A stretch of 24,308 bases of DNA from Clostridia bacterium (GCA_017997315.1 JAGOFF010000009.1:1-24308); one strand, 5' to 3'; shown: positions 7,031 to 14,243, counted from the first letter of the stretch. Program-made: numbers and translations. Notes: generated by a model not told the origin, from the letters alone.

Positions 7031-8240
7031 CGCCGTTCTCCGGATCGAAATGCCCGCTGTACCACATCGAACCCATCCCGACTCCCTCGGCGTACAATGC
7101 CCGGACGACCGGGTCCGCGCCGGCGCACCGGGCCTCTGCGTTGTCCGCGTGCGGGGCGTCGGGGGCGGCCGGCTTGCGTTCGAACACCCAGACCTCGTCC
7201 GGCGACATGGACTCGAGCAGGTACGGATTGTGCGTGGTGAACAGGATCTGGGTGTCCGGGCGGCGCAGCGAGTATGCGCGCAGCTCGGCGGCGAGGGTGT
7301 CCACCATCTCGTGGTGCAGCCCCTCGTCCGGATTCTCGATGCACAGGACCGGGCGCGGGCTCGGATCCTCGAGCAGCAGCAGGTAGGTGAAGAGCCTGCG
7401 TGAAGCCGCGGAAACGCGGCCGCCCAGCACGGCGTCGTCGATCCTCCGGCTGCCGGGCATCTTTTCCCGGATCCGGCCGATCACGTGTTCATAGGCTTCG
7501 GGATCGTTGTCCTTGAAATACTCGAGGACGTTCTCCACATTGCCGCCGTCGGGAGACAGGTGCCGGTGTCCGCCGGAAGATACTCGGGTACCGGTCTCCT
7601 GCCCGGCCTCATGCGGCAGGAATGAGCAGAAAAACCATCGCGTGACCATGGCGTACAACGCATGGATGCACGGATAGGTCACCAGCGCGCCGTACGTGCC
7701 CAGACCCGTCGCATCCTCGTTTCCGACGCCCGCGTCGGCCGGCGCCTGTCCCTCGGACAGAACGCCGCGCCCCCGGTCCAGCCGCAGCAGCGGGAGCCGT
7801 CCGCGGCTTTCGAAGTCCGCGCGTTCGATTTCCTCTTCGAGGATGAAAGGCCGGCCGAACCGGTCGCAGTCGATGGCCACATGGTAGAGGACGGTCTCGC
7901 CGGGCACGTCCAGCCGGACGGCAAGATCGAAGACGACCGGATCGGGGCCGCCGTTCGAACGCAGGCGGGTGAAACCTTTCCGCCCGTGCTGGGTCGCGGC
8001 GAACCTCGCCCCGTGCCGCACGACATCGGACAGGAAGGACATCGCATGGAACAGAGAGCTTTTCCCGGTGTCGTTGCGGCCGATCAGCGCGGAAAGCGGC
8101 GCCAGCGGCAACGGCGGAAGGAGACCCGCCGCGAGTTCGGCGTCGGTGTCCGCCAAAGGCAGCAGCACCTCGTCGCCGATGATACCGACCCGAGTGTCCC
8201 GCAGCATCTCGAAATTGCGCACGCGGATGCCCAGCAGCAT
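7020..8240 (-). CDS. AAA/ABC-type ATPase (AAA_21/AAA_15-like), putative defence sensor
   Basis: A 406-residue ABC-ATPase-fold protein without membrane segments. Residues 1-20 form the family N-terminus (IRVRNFEMLRD). Walker A is GRNDTGKS (54-61); HLSPDGGNVENVLEYFKDND (227-246) is the characteristic segment of this predicted-ATPase class. Walker B is VLCIENPDEGLHHE (298-311), and the switch histidine lies in LFTTHNPYLLE (His337). The ABC signature position reads VSAASRRLF (276-284) rather than the usual SDGTLR-like form, so its glycine is missing. Proteins of this class act as sensors or dimeric scaffolds for a toxic partner (RloA, AriA, AbiLi); here the partner would be the overlapping DUF4276 protein. 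The ATG at 8240 has GGGAGG 8 bases upstream. The biological role is inferred. Confidence 0.82.
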   Translation of the reverse strand: MLLGIRVRNFEMLRDTRVGIIGDEVLLPLADTDAELAAGLLPPLPLAPLSALIGRNDTGKSSLFHAMSFLSDVVRHGARFAATQHGRKGFTRLRSNGGPDPVVFDLAVRLDVPGETVLYHVAIDCDRFGRPFILEEEIERADFESRGRLPLLRLDRGRGVLSEGQAPADAGVGNEDATGLGTYGALVTYPCIHALYAMVTRWFFCSFLPHEAGQETGTRVSSGGHRHLSPDGGNVENVLEYFKDNDPEAYEHVIGRIREKMPGSRRIDDAVLGGRVSAASRRLFTYLLLLEDPSPRPVLCIENPDEGLHHEMVDTLAAELRAYSLRRPDTQILFTTHNPYLLESMSPDEVWVFERKPAAPDAPHADNAEARCAGADPVVRALYAEGVGMGSMWYSGHFDPENGDAS

Positions 8241-8264
8241 GATTATGTCCTCCCGGAATGAACA

Positions 8265-8301
8265 GGTCCCGCGGCTCCCCGGCCGGGGCGCGCGCGGGAC
8301 C
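8265..8301. repeat. Long GC-rich inverted repeat between the SPFH gene and the ATPase gene
   Basis: Nine-base perfect arms (GGTCCCGCG at 8265-8273, CGCGGGACC at 8293-8301) enclose an inner CCCC-GGCC-GGGG stem, giving an almost continuous hairpin. No T-run follows on either strand, so it is a poor intrinsic terminator. It lies in the 75-base gap preceding the ATPase ribosome binding site and could mark the boundary of the upstream operon or shape the leader of the ATPase pair. Confidence 0.6.
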
Positions 8302-8315
8302 CGGGATAAACGGAT

Positions 8316-9257
8316 TTACTTCGCGTCCGGCGCCATGAGCTCCTTGAGGGTCGCCGTCAGGGATCCGAATCCCTGGAGTTCGGAGGGGATGATGATCTTG
8401 GTGGCCTGTCCGTTCGCGACCTTCTCCATCGCCTCCAGGCTCCGGATGGCGATCAGCGCCTGGTCCGCGCCGACCTCCTTGATCATCCGCATGCCGGCCG
8501 CGGTCGCCTCCTGGATGGTCCGGATCGCCTCGGCCTCGCCCTCCGCGCGCCGGATCTCGGATTCCTTCTGGGCTTCGGCCCGCAGGATCGCCGCGGTCTT
8601 TTCCCCTTCCGCGACCCGGATGGCGGCTTCCTTCTCGCCCTCGGCGCGGAGGATGTTCTCGCGTTTTTCCCGTTCCGCCTTCATCTGGCGTTCCATGGCG
8701 ACCTGGATCTCCTTGGGCGGGATGATGTTCTTGAGTTCGACCCGGTTGACCTTGATCCCCCAGGGATCGGTCGCCTCGTCCAGGATGTTGCGCATTTTCG
8801 CGTTGATCAGGTCGCGCGAAGTGAGGGTCTCATCCAGTTCCAGATCCCCGATGATGTTGCGGAGTGTGGTCGCGGACAGGTTCTCGATCGCCATGATCGG
8901 ATGTTCGATCCCGTAGGTGTACATCTTGGGATCGGTGATCTGGAAAAACAGGACCGTGTCGATCATCATCGTGACATTGTCCTTGGTGATCACCGCCTGC
9001 GGCTGGAAATCCGCCACCTGCTCCTTGAGCGATACGGTCTTGGCCACCCGGTCCAGGAACGGAAGCTTGACATGGAGGCCGGTGAGCCAGGTGGCATGGT
9101 ATCCGCCCAGCCGCTCGACCACGAAGTTGGATGCCTGGGGGACGATCCGGACATTCTTGATCACGATGAGAAGCACAAGGATGACGACCGCGATGGCGGC
9201 GATCAGTCCCCCCAGTCCGCCGGAAGCGGCGGAGACGGCTGCGACGGTCATGTTCAT
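8316..9257 (-). CDS. SPFH/Band 7 (stomatin-like) membrane protein
   Basis: This 313-residue protein has one N-terminal membrane segment (about residues 15-34), an SPFH domain (VRIVPQASNFVVERLGGYHATWLTGLHVKLPF, then DPWGIKVNRVELKNIIPP) and a long charged coiled coil with repeated AEGEK/AE motifs (about 200-265), the layout of the QmcA/stomatin group. Such proteins oligomerise on membranes and organise microdomains or protease activity. The open frame extends further upstream, but AGGAGG stands 9 bases before the ATG at 9257, only 16 bases after the nfeD stop. The nfeD-SPFH pairing is a widespread conserved unit. Confidence 0.93.
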   Translation of the reverse strand: MNMTVAAVSAASGGLGGLIAAIAVVILVLLIVIKNVRIVPQASNFVVERLGGYHATWLTGLHVKLPFLDRVAKTVSLKEQVADFQPQAVITKDNVTMMIDTVLFFQITDPKMYTYGIEHPIMAIENLSATTLRNIIGDLELDETLTSRDLINAKMRNILDEATDPWGIKVNRVELKNIIPPKEIQVAMERQMKAEREKRENILRAEGEKEAAIRVAEGEKTAAILRAEAQKESEIRRAEGEAEAIRTIQEATAAGMRMIKEVGADQALIAIRSLEAMEKVANGQATKIIIPSELQGFGSLTATLKELMAPDAK

Positions 9258-9273
9258 GTCGATAACCCTCCTG

Positions 9274-9798
9274 TCAGGTCTTCTGCGGGCTTCCGGACTC
9301 CCCTTCGGCGTTCTCACGCGCACGGACGACCGCCCGCACGCCCCGGATCTGTGTGATGACGACCAATGTGCCGGCCGGGATGCGCGAAGCGTCCGCGCTG
9401 GTCGCGCTCCAGATCTGGCCGAGCGACTTGATCTGCCCCTTGCCGGCGACCGGATCGATATCCTCCAGGACCAGCGCGTCCTGGCCGACAAACCGGTCCG
9501 CGTTGGTGGCGATCACCTGGCGGTCCGTGATCCCCAGATGCGGGCGCATCCGCAGGAAGATGTAGAGGAGAAGCGCGGACACCACGACCATGATCTGTAC
9601 CTGGACCCAGATGCCGGCGCCAAGCAGGTCCGCGACCATGGCCATCAGGCAGCCGACGACGAACCAGATCGAAACCAGATTGACCGTGGACACCTCGAGG
9701 ATCAGAAAGGCGACCGCCGCCCCGAGCCACAGGATCCACGCCTGAATGCCGAACAATGAAGCCAGCGCCGTCATGCCGGATGCGTCGAGCAGCATCAT
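9274..9798 (-). CDS. NfeD family membrane protein
   Basis: This 174-residue protein has three hydrophobic segments (about residues 20-38, 42-60, 66-83), followed by a soluble OB-fold domain with FVGQDALVLEDIDPVAGKGQIKSLGQIWSATS and IPAGTLVVITQIRGVRAVV, the signature of short NfeD proteins. It lacks the ClpP-like protease domain of long NfeD homologues. NfeD proteins are operon partners of SPFH proteins and are thought to assist them at the membrane. The start ATG overlaps the preceding gene's stop by four bases (ATGA), and GGGAGGGAAC precedes it, so translation is probably coupled. Confidence 0.92.
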   Translation of the reverse strand: MMLLDASGMTALASLFGIQAWILWLGAAVAFLILEVSTVNLVSIWFVVGCLMAMVADLLGAGIWVQVQIMVVVSALLLYIFLRMRPHLGITDRQVIATNADRFVGQDALVLEDIDPVAGKGQIKSLGQIWSATSADASRIPAGTLVVITQIRGVRAVVRARENAEGESGSPQKT

Positions 9799-10250
9799 GT
9801 TCCCTCCCTGTCGTTCCGGTGCTGGTCCACCGATATGCGGACGGACTGGGACGCGTTTTTGACCAGGACATCGAGGAATCCCTTCTTCAGCAGGCTGGCG
9901 GACATGATCCGCGCCAGCGCCACCGCCGCGACAATGCTCACCGGGATGGCCACGATGATGTTGACCGGGATCATGACCAGATACCGGAGCCGGTCCGCGA
10001 AGCCTTTCCGTACGGGAGCAACCGGTTCGGGCTGGAGGGTCGGCGTTCCGGAGGACCGCAGCACGGCCCCGGCGTCGTATCCCGTGCTTCCGGCAGCGGA
10101 CGGGTCCAGACGGTCGAGCGTATCCTGGCTTTCATCCAGGGACCGGATGCTGTCGGGATCGTTCTCATCCAGCAGGACCAGGTTCCGGTAGTATTCGGCT
10201 TCGGCGCGTGCGATCTCGAGTTCGCGGCGCAGCTGATCCAGTTCGTCCAT
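9795..10250 (-). CDS. Hypothetical coiled-coil, single-span membrane protein (possible ECF anti-sigma or accessory factor)
   Basis: I do not recognise the family of this 151-residue protein. Residues 1-27 (ELDQLRRELEIARAEAEYY) are strongly heptad-like and charged. A polar Pro/Gly/Ser-rich linker follows (about 48-80), then one hydrophobic segment (about 90-114, YLVMIPVNIIVAIPVSIVAA) and a basic C-terminus. AAGGAGG lies 6 bases before the ATG. It is placed between the ECF sigma gene (76 bases upstream) and nfeD (4-base overlap). Sitting directly after an ECF gene and having one membrane span, it might be an anti-sigma factor, but no zinc-binding anti-sigma motif (HxxxCxxC) is present, so this is only a position-based guess. 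It may equally be an accessory subunit of the NfeD/SPFH complex. Confidence 0.85.
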   Translation of the reverse strand: MDELDQLRRELEIARAEAEYYRNLVLLDENDPDSIRSLDESQDTLDRLDPSAAGSTGYDAGAVLRSSGTPTLQPEPVAPVRKGFADRLRYLVMIPVNIIVAIPVSIVAAVALARIMSASLLKKGFLDVLVKNASQSVRISVDQHRNDREGT

Positions 10251-10326
10251 CGATGTCCTCCTTCCCCCGCAGTCGGCCGGACCGTCAGCGTATCGTCCGT
10301 CTTCCGCGCGAGGTAACAGGCCGGAG

Positions 10327-10830
10327 TCACTCCTCCAGCAGTTTTTTCACTTTGCGCCGGAGCCGCATCGCACGCATCTTGACCGCGGCTTCGGTCGTAT
10401 TCTCTTCGCGGGCGATCCACGCATAGTCCATCCCCTGCTCGAATATGCGGCGGTACAGGGTGCGGTCCTTTTCCCCCAGGCCGGAAAGGGCGCGCGCGAC
10501 ATCCATCCCGGTGTCCAGCGTATCCTGCCCGGAAGGGACGGACAGGAAAGGTTCCGTCTCCGGATCATCGATCGCGACGCTGCGGGCCGCGCGGGCGGTG
10601 GTCCGATGCGTGCGCCGGACCATGTGCAGCGCCGTGACGTACAGCCATCCTGCGGGATTGGGGTGCGCAAGCAGACGGCCGGCATGCTCCGCGGCTGCCA
10701 GAAACGTCATCTGCACGCACTCATCCGCGAGGTCGGGAGAGGCGGTCAGGCGCAGGCAATGTCCGCGGAGACGCGTGCCGTACTCGCGGAAAAGGGATTC
10801 CAGGAAAGCGTACTCTTGCGATGTCAGCAT
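10327..10830 (-). CDS. ECF-type RNA polymerase sigma-70 family factor
   Basis: This 167-residue protein has only sigma regions 2 and 4. Region 2 spans about 10-75 (LFREYGTRLRGHCLRLTASPDLADECVQMTFLAA, GWLYVTALHMVRRTHR). Region 4 is a helix-turn-helix at about 110-165 (LSGLGEKDRTLYRRIFEQGMDYAWIAREENTTEAAVKMRAMRLRRKV). Lack of regions 1 and 3 is the ECF hallmark. It would direct RNA polymerase to a small regulon, possibly including its own operon. It heads a co-directional run with the coiled-coil membrane protein, nfeD and the SPFH gene, pointing to envelope-related control. The Shine-Dalgarno site is weak (GGAAAGG, 11 bases upstream). Confidence 0.9.
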   Translation of the reverse strand: MLTSQEYAFLESLFREYGTRLRGHCLRLTASPDLADECVQMTFLAAAEHAGRLLAHPNPAGWLYVTALHMVRRTHRTTARAARSVAIDDPETEPFLSVPSGQDTLDTGMDVARALSGLGEKDRTLYRRIFEQGMDYAWIAREENTTEAAVKMRAMRLRRKVKKLLEE

Positions 10831-10889
10831 CTGTGGGTGCGCCTTTCCGGCGGGGCGGACGCCGTTCCGTCGTTTGTTTCACATCGTTG

Positions 10890-10895
10890 ATTATA
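10890..10895 (-). promoter_or_regulatory. Putative -10 box for the ECF sigma gene
   Basis: A perfect TATAAT on the minus strand lies 60 bases upstream of the ECF start codon. The best -35 is weak (TTGCGG with an 18-base spacer). The intergenic region also has to serve the divergent plus-strand gene starting at 10976, for which only a TATCAT-like element near 10940 is seen. Confidence 0.45.
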
Positions 10896-10975
10896 CAGCC
10901 GCTGTCCATTGTACCGCAAACCATCCGCTCCGTCTTGTGTTATCATGACCGCAAACATCCCGGGAGGATCAGGAC

Positions 10976-11419
10976 ATGGACATGGATACGGGAAACGGTC
11001 TTTCAAGCGGTGCCGGCTTCATCGCGGGGGATCTGTACTGCGGCCTGGTGGTCGTGCAGTTCGGCAACCGGATGTTTGACTTTTCCGTGGAAGGATCGCC
11101 GGTCCGCGTTTACATGAAATCCGTCGAACCGGCGCCCGGGCGTATGGACGTGGTGTTCAATTTCCAGCCGGAAGAGCCCGCGCGGTTCCGCGTGGACCTG
11201 CTGCTCCCCCCCGATTGCCGCAACGCGTTCGTCACACTCAACGGGGCGCGCCTGATCGGCTGGTTCTCGGACGACATCCCCGAGCAGCCCGGCTTTGTGG
11301 TTCCGCCCGCATGCGACGACGGTTCCGAAACCGTATCGACCCTCCGTCCCGGGCAGTTCCAGTCATTGAACTTTCTGTGGATGCGCGGGGACGAGCTGGT
11401 CTTCCACCTTTATTTCTGA
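10976..11419 (+). CDS. Small protein resembling the C-terminal beta-sandwich region of GH127-type glycosidases
   Basis: This 147-residue protein is soluble, with no signal peptide. The ATG at 10976 has GGGAGG 8 bases upstream. The second half follows the pattern seen near the C-terminus of GH127/DUF1680 beta-L-arabinofuranosidases: a strand and proline (FRVDLLLPPDCRNA), then FVTLNGARL, then a final NFLWMRGDELVFHLYF where family members have a Trp, a GD pair and an end strand. The catalytic barrel of that family is absent, so the protein cannot be a GH127 enzyme; it may be a stand-alone sugar-binding or structural domain. The resemblance is by eye only. Its stop overlaps the end of the convergent flavoprotein gene by 10 bases. 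Confidence 0.7.
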   Translation: MDMDTGNGLSSGAGFIAGDLYCGLVVVQFGNRMFDFSVEGSPVRVYMKSVEPAPGRMDVVFNFQPEEPARFRVDLLLPPDCRNAFVTLNGARLIGWFSDDIPEQPGFVVPPACDDGSETVSTLRPGQFQSLNFLWMRGDELVFHLYF

Positions 11420-12726
11420 TCCCGCAGAGCGCTGGCGGCGGCGTTAAGACCGGCCAGCGTCCCCGTGGAGAAGGCGGCCTGCAGATTGTAGCCTCCGGTA
11501 TCGCCGTCGATGTCGAGCACCTCTCCGGCTGCATGCAGCCCCGGCCATGCCCGGACCCCCATGGTGCGCGGGTCGATATCCGACAGTGCGATGCCGCCTG
11601 CCGTGACCATCGCCTCCCCGTAGGATGCGGGACGTGCGACCGTCAGTTCCGCCGCCTGGAGGCCCCGCAGGATTTCGCGCCGCTGTTCGCGTGTCACAAC
11701 ACCGGCCTTGGGCATCTCCCCGCCGGAATGCAGCCGGACGACGGCCTGCAGCAGGGACGCCGGCAGGAGTCCCTCCAGCGCGTTGGCCGCGTCGCGGCGC
11801 GGATACGCCGCAAAACGTCCCGCCGCAATCCGGTCGAGTTCCTCCCCGCCCGTCCCGGGCAGGAGATTCAGGCGCACGCGATAGGATTCTCCCTCCGCCC
11901 AAGGTTTAGGAAGGTTACGGGACAACCGCAGCACGGCCGGCCCCGAGATACCCCGATGGGTGAAAAGCAGCGGCCCTTCGGCTTTTCCGGCAAGGGAGTC
12001 CTGTCCGTCCCGGTCTTTGCGGACCAGCTCCGCGCGGACCGGATCGACGCTGACCCCCGCCAGGCCGCGGATCCAGGGATTCGTGCACGTCAGCGGCGCC
12101 AGTCCCGGCCGCGGCGGGACGATCCCGATCCCGAGCCGTTCCGCCCAGCGCAATCCGTCGCCGGTGCTGCCGGTCGCCGGCCAGGAGAGTCCGCCGGTCG
12201 CGATCACGACCGCCGCGGCGATGATGCCCTGTCGTTCCCTGTCCGTCTTCAGCCGGTATCCCGGCGCGCCGTCTTCACCATCGCGGAGGGGATCCAGTCC
12301 GAGCACGCGCTCTCCCATGCGGAAAACGACTCCCGCGGTCCGGCATGCCGACACCAGCGCGTCCCGGATGTCCGCCGCGGTATCCGACCGGGGAAACAGC
12401 TTGCCCCCATCGTCCTTCGTCAGCGGTACCCCGAGGTTTTCGAACAGACGGATCGTATCGAGGTTGGACAGGCTGCGGAACGCGGGGTGGAGAAACCGCC
12501 CGTTGCCGAAATAGGCCGGGATGAAGTCCGCGATGTCCTTCGCGTTGGTCACGTTGCATCGGCCGCCTCCGGTCAGCAGGAGCTTGCAGCCGGGCTCGGG
12601 ATTGCGGTCGAAGAGCAGCACCCGCGCGCCGTGTTCCGCCGCGGCGAACGCCGCCGCAAGCCCGGCGGGACCCGCCCCGACGACCGCGACGGAGGCGGCG
12701 GAAGCCGGGCCGGGTGCGGCGTTCAC
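11410..12726 (-). CDS. NAD(P)/FAD-dependent oxidoreductase of the BaiN/HI0933 (YhiN) family
   Basis: This 438-residue flavoprotein has an N-terminal FAD-binding Rossmann motif VAVVGAGPAGLAAA (residues 13-26) and the family signature GCKLLLTGGGRCNVTN (46-61). Later motifs include KLFPRSDTAADI, VIATGGLSWPATGSTGDG and a C-terminal GEVLDIDGDTGGYNLQAAFSTG that closes the FAD site. The family's physiological reactions are mostly unknown; BaiN takes part in bile-acid reduction in some clostridia, but that does not transfer by homology alone. The start codon is GTG at 12726 and overlaps the uxaE stop by four bases (GTGA), implying translational coupling with the hexuronate epimerase. Confidence 0.92.
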   Translation of the reverse strand: MNAAPGPASAASVAVVGAGPAGLAAAFAAAEHGARVLLFDRNPEPGCKLLLTGGGRCNVTNAKDIADFIPAYFGNGRFLHPAFRSLSNLDTIRLFENLGVPLTKDDGGKLFPRSDTAADIRDALVSACRTAGVVFRMGERVLGLDPLRDGEDGAPGYRLKTDRERQGIIAAAVVIATGGLSWPATGSTGDGLRWAERLGIGIVPPRPGLAPLTCTNPWIRGLAGVSVDPVRAELVRKDRDGQDSLAGKAEGPLLFTHRGISGPAVLRLSRNLPKPWAEGESYRVRLNLLPGTGGEELDRIAAGRFAAYPRRDAANALEGLLPASLLQAVVRLHSGGEMPKAGVVTREQRREILRGLQAAELTVARPASYGEAMVTAGGIALSDIDPRTMGVRAWPGLHAAGEVLDIDGDTGGYNLQAAFSTGTLAGLNAAASALRDQK

Positions 12727-14192
12727 CGTCCGAGCGCGGCGAGGTGGCGCAGGATGTGCCGTTCCAGCATCCGGGCGTAGGCGTCGTCGCCTTCGTGCAG
12801 GCAGGCGTTCAGCCGGTCGCGGAACCGGAAGCCGCCCGCTTCGTCCCGCTCCTGCAGGATCAGGCCGTAGGTGATGTGCAGCGCCTGACGGGAGTCGTCC
12901 CGGTCGAGGTATCCGGCCAGCTCCGGATCCGGGGTGGAGGCCAGCGCCGGGATGGTGCTGACGGACGTGCCGATATGGTAGTACTTCTTTGCTTCGTCGA
13001 TATGGTCCAGGGCGAACGCGTGCAGCTCACGGTACAGCGCAGGGTCCCGCTCCGCAACCAGGCGGACCGCCTCGAGCCAGCTCGTCCCCGCAGTCTTCAC
13101 ATGAACCCGGCCGCCTGTGCACCGGCCCACCGCCGGAAAGACCGTGAACTTGTCGCTCCCGGAATGCACGCTGATTTTGTAGCCGAGCCGGTCGGCGATG
13201 CGCGCGTGCTGTTCGAACTCCTCCGCGAACCGTCCGGCATCCCCGATATAATCGATCCCTTTCTGGAACTCCCCGCAGAACCGGGGAGCGAGGCTGGTCA
13301 CCTCGACGCCGGCTTCGAGCAGTTCCCGGGCCACGACATAATGCGCGGCGGGATCCGTGGGGGTGGCGGTCTCGTCGATCGACATTTCAAAGTCGATCGG
13401 ACGGCCTGCGGACGCAATGCACTCGCGGTAGATCCGTATCGTGTAATCGACCGCATCGTGGTAGATCAGAACGATGCGGGCCAGCGTCTCCCGCGATACC
13501 GGCGCTCCGGGTACGGAGGGAACCGGGCGGCCGAGGTACTTGTCTTCATACCGCGCGCGCAGGTCGGCGGGAAGCGCGTCGTACCGCGCCAGGATATCGG
13601 TCTCCGCCTGCCCGGCGACCGTGTTGTCGATATGCTCCGAGCAGTCGAGGGTGATCATCGTGTACCCGCAGCCGAGCGCGTACCGGATCTCGTCGGGCGT
13701 CTTGAGGTGGTCGCCGTCCGCGCCGTATCCGTCCTCGAACCGCTCCTCGAACACCGCGAACGCGGCGGCGGCCAGCACTTCCTCATAAGTCCGCCCGGTC
13801 AGCGCGAGTTCGCGCATCGACTGCTGTGCAAGCACCGGAAAGACGCCGCGGCCCCGTACGGCACGGATATGACCCCGGGATGCCGTCCCCAGCCGATCGC
13901 CCAGTCCGAGCGTGAACGGAACCCCGCGGTGGGGGCGCGGAGCGGCATACGGGAAACGCCGCATGAGTTCATATGCGTTGTTCGCGGACAGCGGTCCGCA
14001 GAACACCCGCGATCCGTCCGCTTCGGCGACGGCACCCTCCATCCCCTCGCCAGGATTCCGTTTTCCGGATACGGCGACCAGCCTTCTGCCGTCGGGGAAC
14101 CGGACGACGGCATATTGCGCGCCTTCCTGCTCCTGGAATGGGATGCGTCCTTCGCGGACGGCCTGGATGGCGGCGGCCATTTGTCTTTCCAT
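12723..14192 (-). CDS. uxaE: Tagaturonate epimerase (UxaE family)
   Basis: This 489-residue protein matches the UxaE family, which interconverts D-tagaturonate and D-fructuronate in hexuronate (galacturonate/glucuronate) breakdown in the cytoplasm. Recognisable segments are LGLGDRLGTASRGHIRA (95-111), ADGDHLK (158-164), TLDCSEHID (181-189), IDFEMSIDETATPT and KISVHSGSDKFTVFP (339-353), which supply His, Asp and Glu residues expected for a metal centre. A GTG at 14201 is in frame, but the ATG at 14192 has GGGGAG 8 bases upstream and is preferred. No other hexuronate genes (uxaC, kdgK, transporters) are in the window. A perfect inverted repeat at the promoter suggests control by a dedicated repressor encoded elsewhere. 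Confidence 0.9.
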   Translation of the reverse strand: MERQMAAAIQAVREGRIPFQEQEGAQYAVVRFPDGRRLVAVSGKRNPGEGMEGAVAEADGSRVFCGPLSANNAYELMRRFPYAAPRPHRGVPFTLGLGDRLGTASRGHIRAVRGRGVFPVLAQQSMRELALTGRTYEEVLAAAAFAVFEERFEDGYGADGDHLKTPDEIRYALGCGYTMITLDCSEHIDNTVAGQAETDILARYDALPADLRARYEDKYLGRPVPSVPGAPVSRETLARIVLIYHDAVDYTIRIYRECIASAGRPIDFEMSIDETATPTDPAAHYVVARELLEAGVEVTSLAPRFCGEFQKGIDYIGDAGRFAEEFEQHARIADRLGYKISVHSGSDKFTVFPAVGRCTGGRVHVKTAGTSWLEAVRLVAERDPALYRELHAFALDHIDEAKKYYHIGTSVSTIPALASTPDPELAGYLDRDDSRQALHITYGLILQERDEAGGFRFRDRLNACLHEGDDAYARMLERHILRHLAALGR

Positions 14193-14213
14193 GTTTTTCA
14201 CTCCCCGTTCGAT

Positions 14214-14236
14214 GTTTCGGGCCGGCGGCCCGAAAC
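14214..14236. promoter_or_regulatory. Perfect inverted repeat at the uxaE transcription start (putative operator)
   Basis: Ten-base arms GTTTCGGGCC (14214-14223) and GGCCCGAAAC (14227-14236) flank a 3-base centre. The element lies immediately downstream of a -10-like TATACT and upstream of the uxaE ribosome binding site. This is a good place for a repressor site, or for a stem in the 5' leader. Which regulator binds cannot be told from the sequence. Confidence 0.65.
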
Positions 14237-14237
14237 C

Positions 14238-14243
14238 AGTATA
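14238..14243 (-). promoter_or_regulatory. Putative -10 box of the uxaE-flavoprotein operon
   Basis: TATACT on the minus strand is placed so that transcription would start near 14231, within the inverted repeat. No convincing -35 hexamer lies 16-18 bases upstream, which would suit an activated or weak promoter. Confidence 0.45.

Noticed and set aside
9795..10250. Zinc-binding anti-sigma factor
   Set aside because: Position and single membrane span suit it, but the HxxxCxxC motif is absent and there are no cysteines, so only an unspecific label is given.
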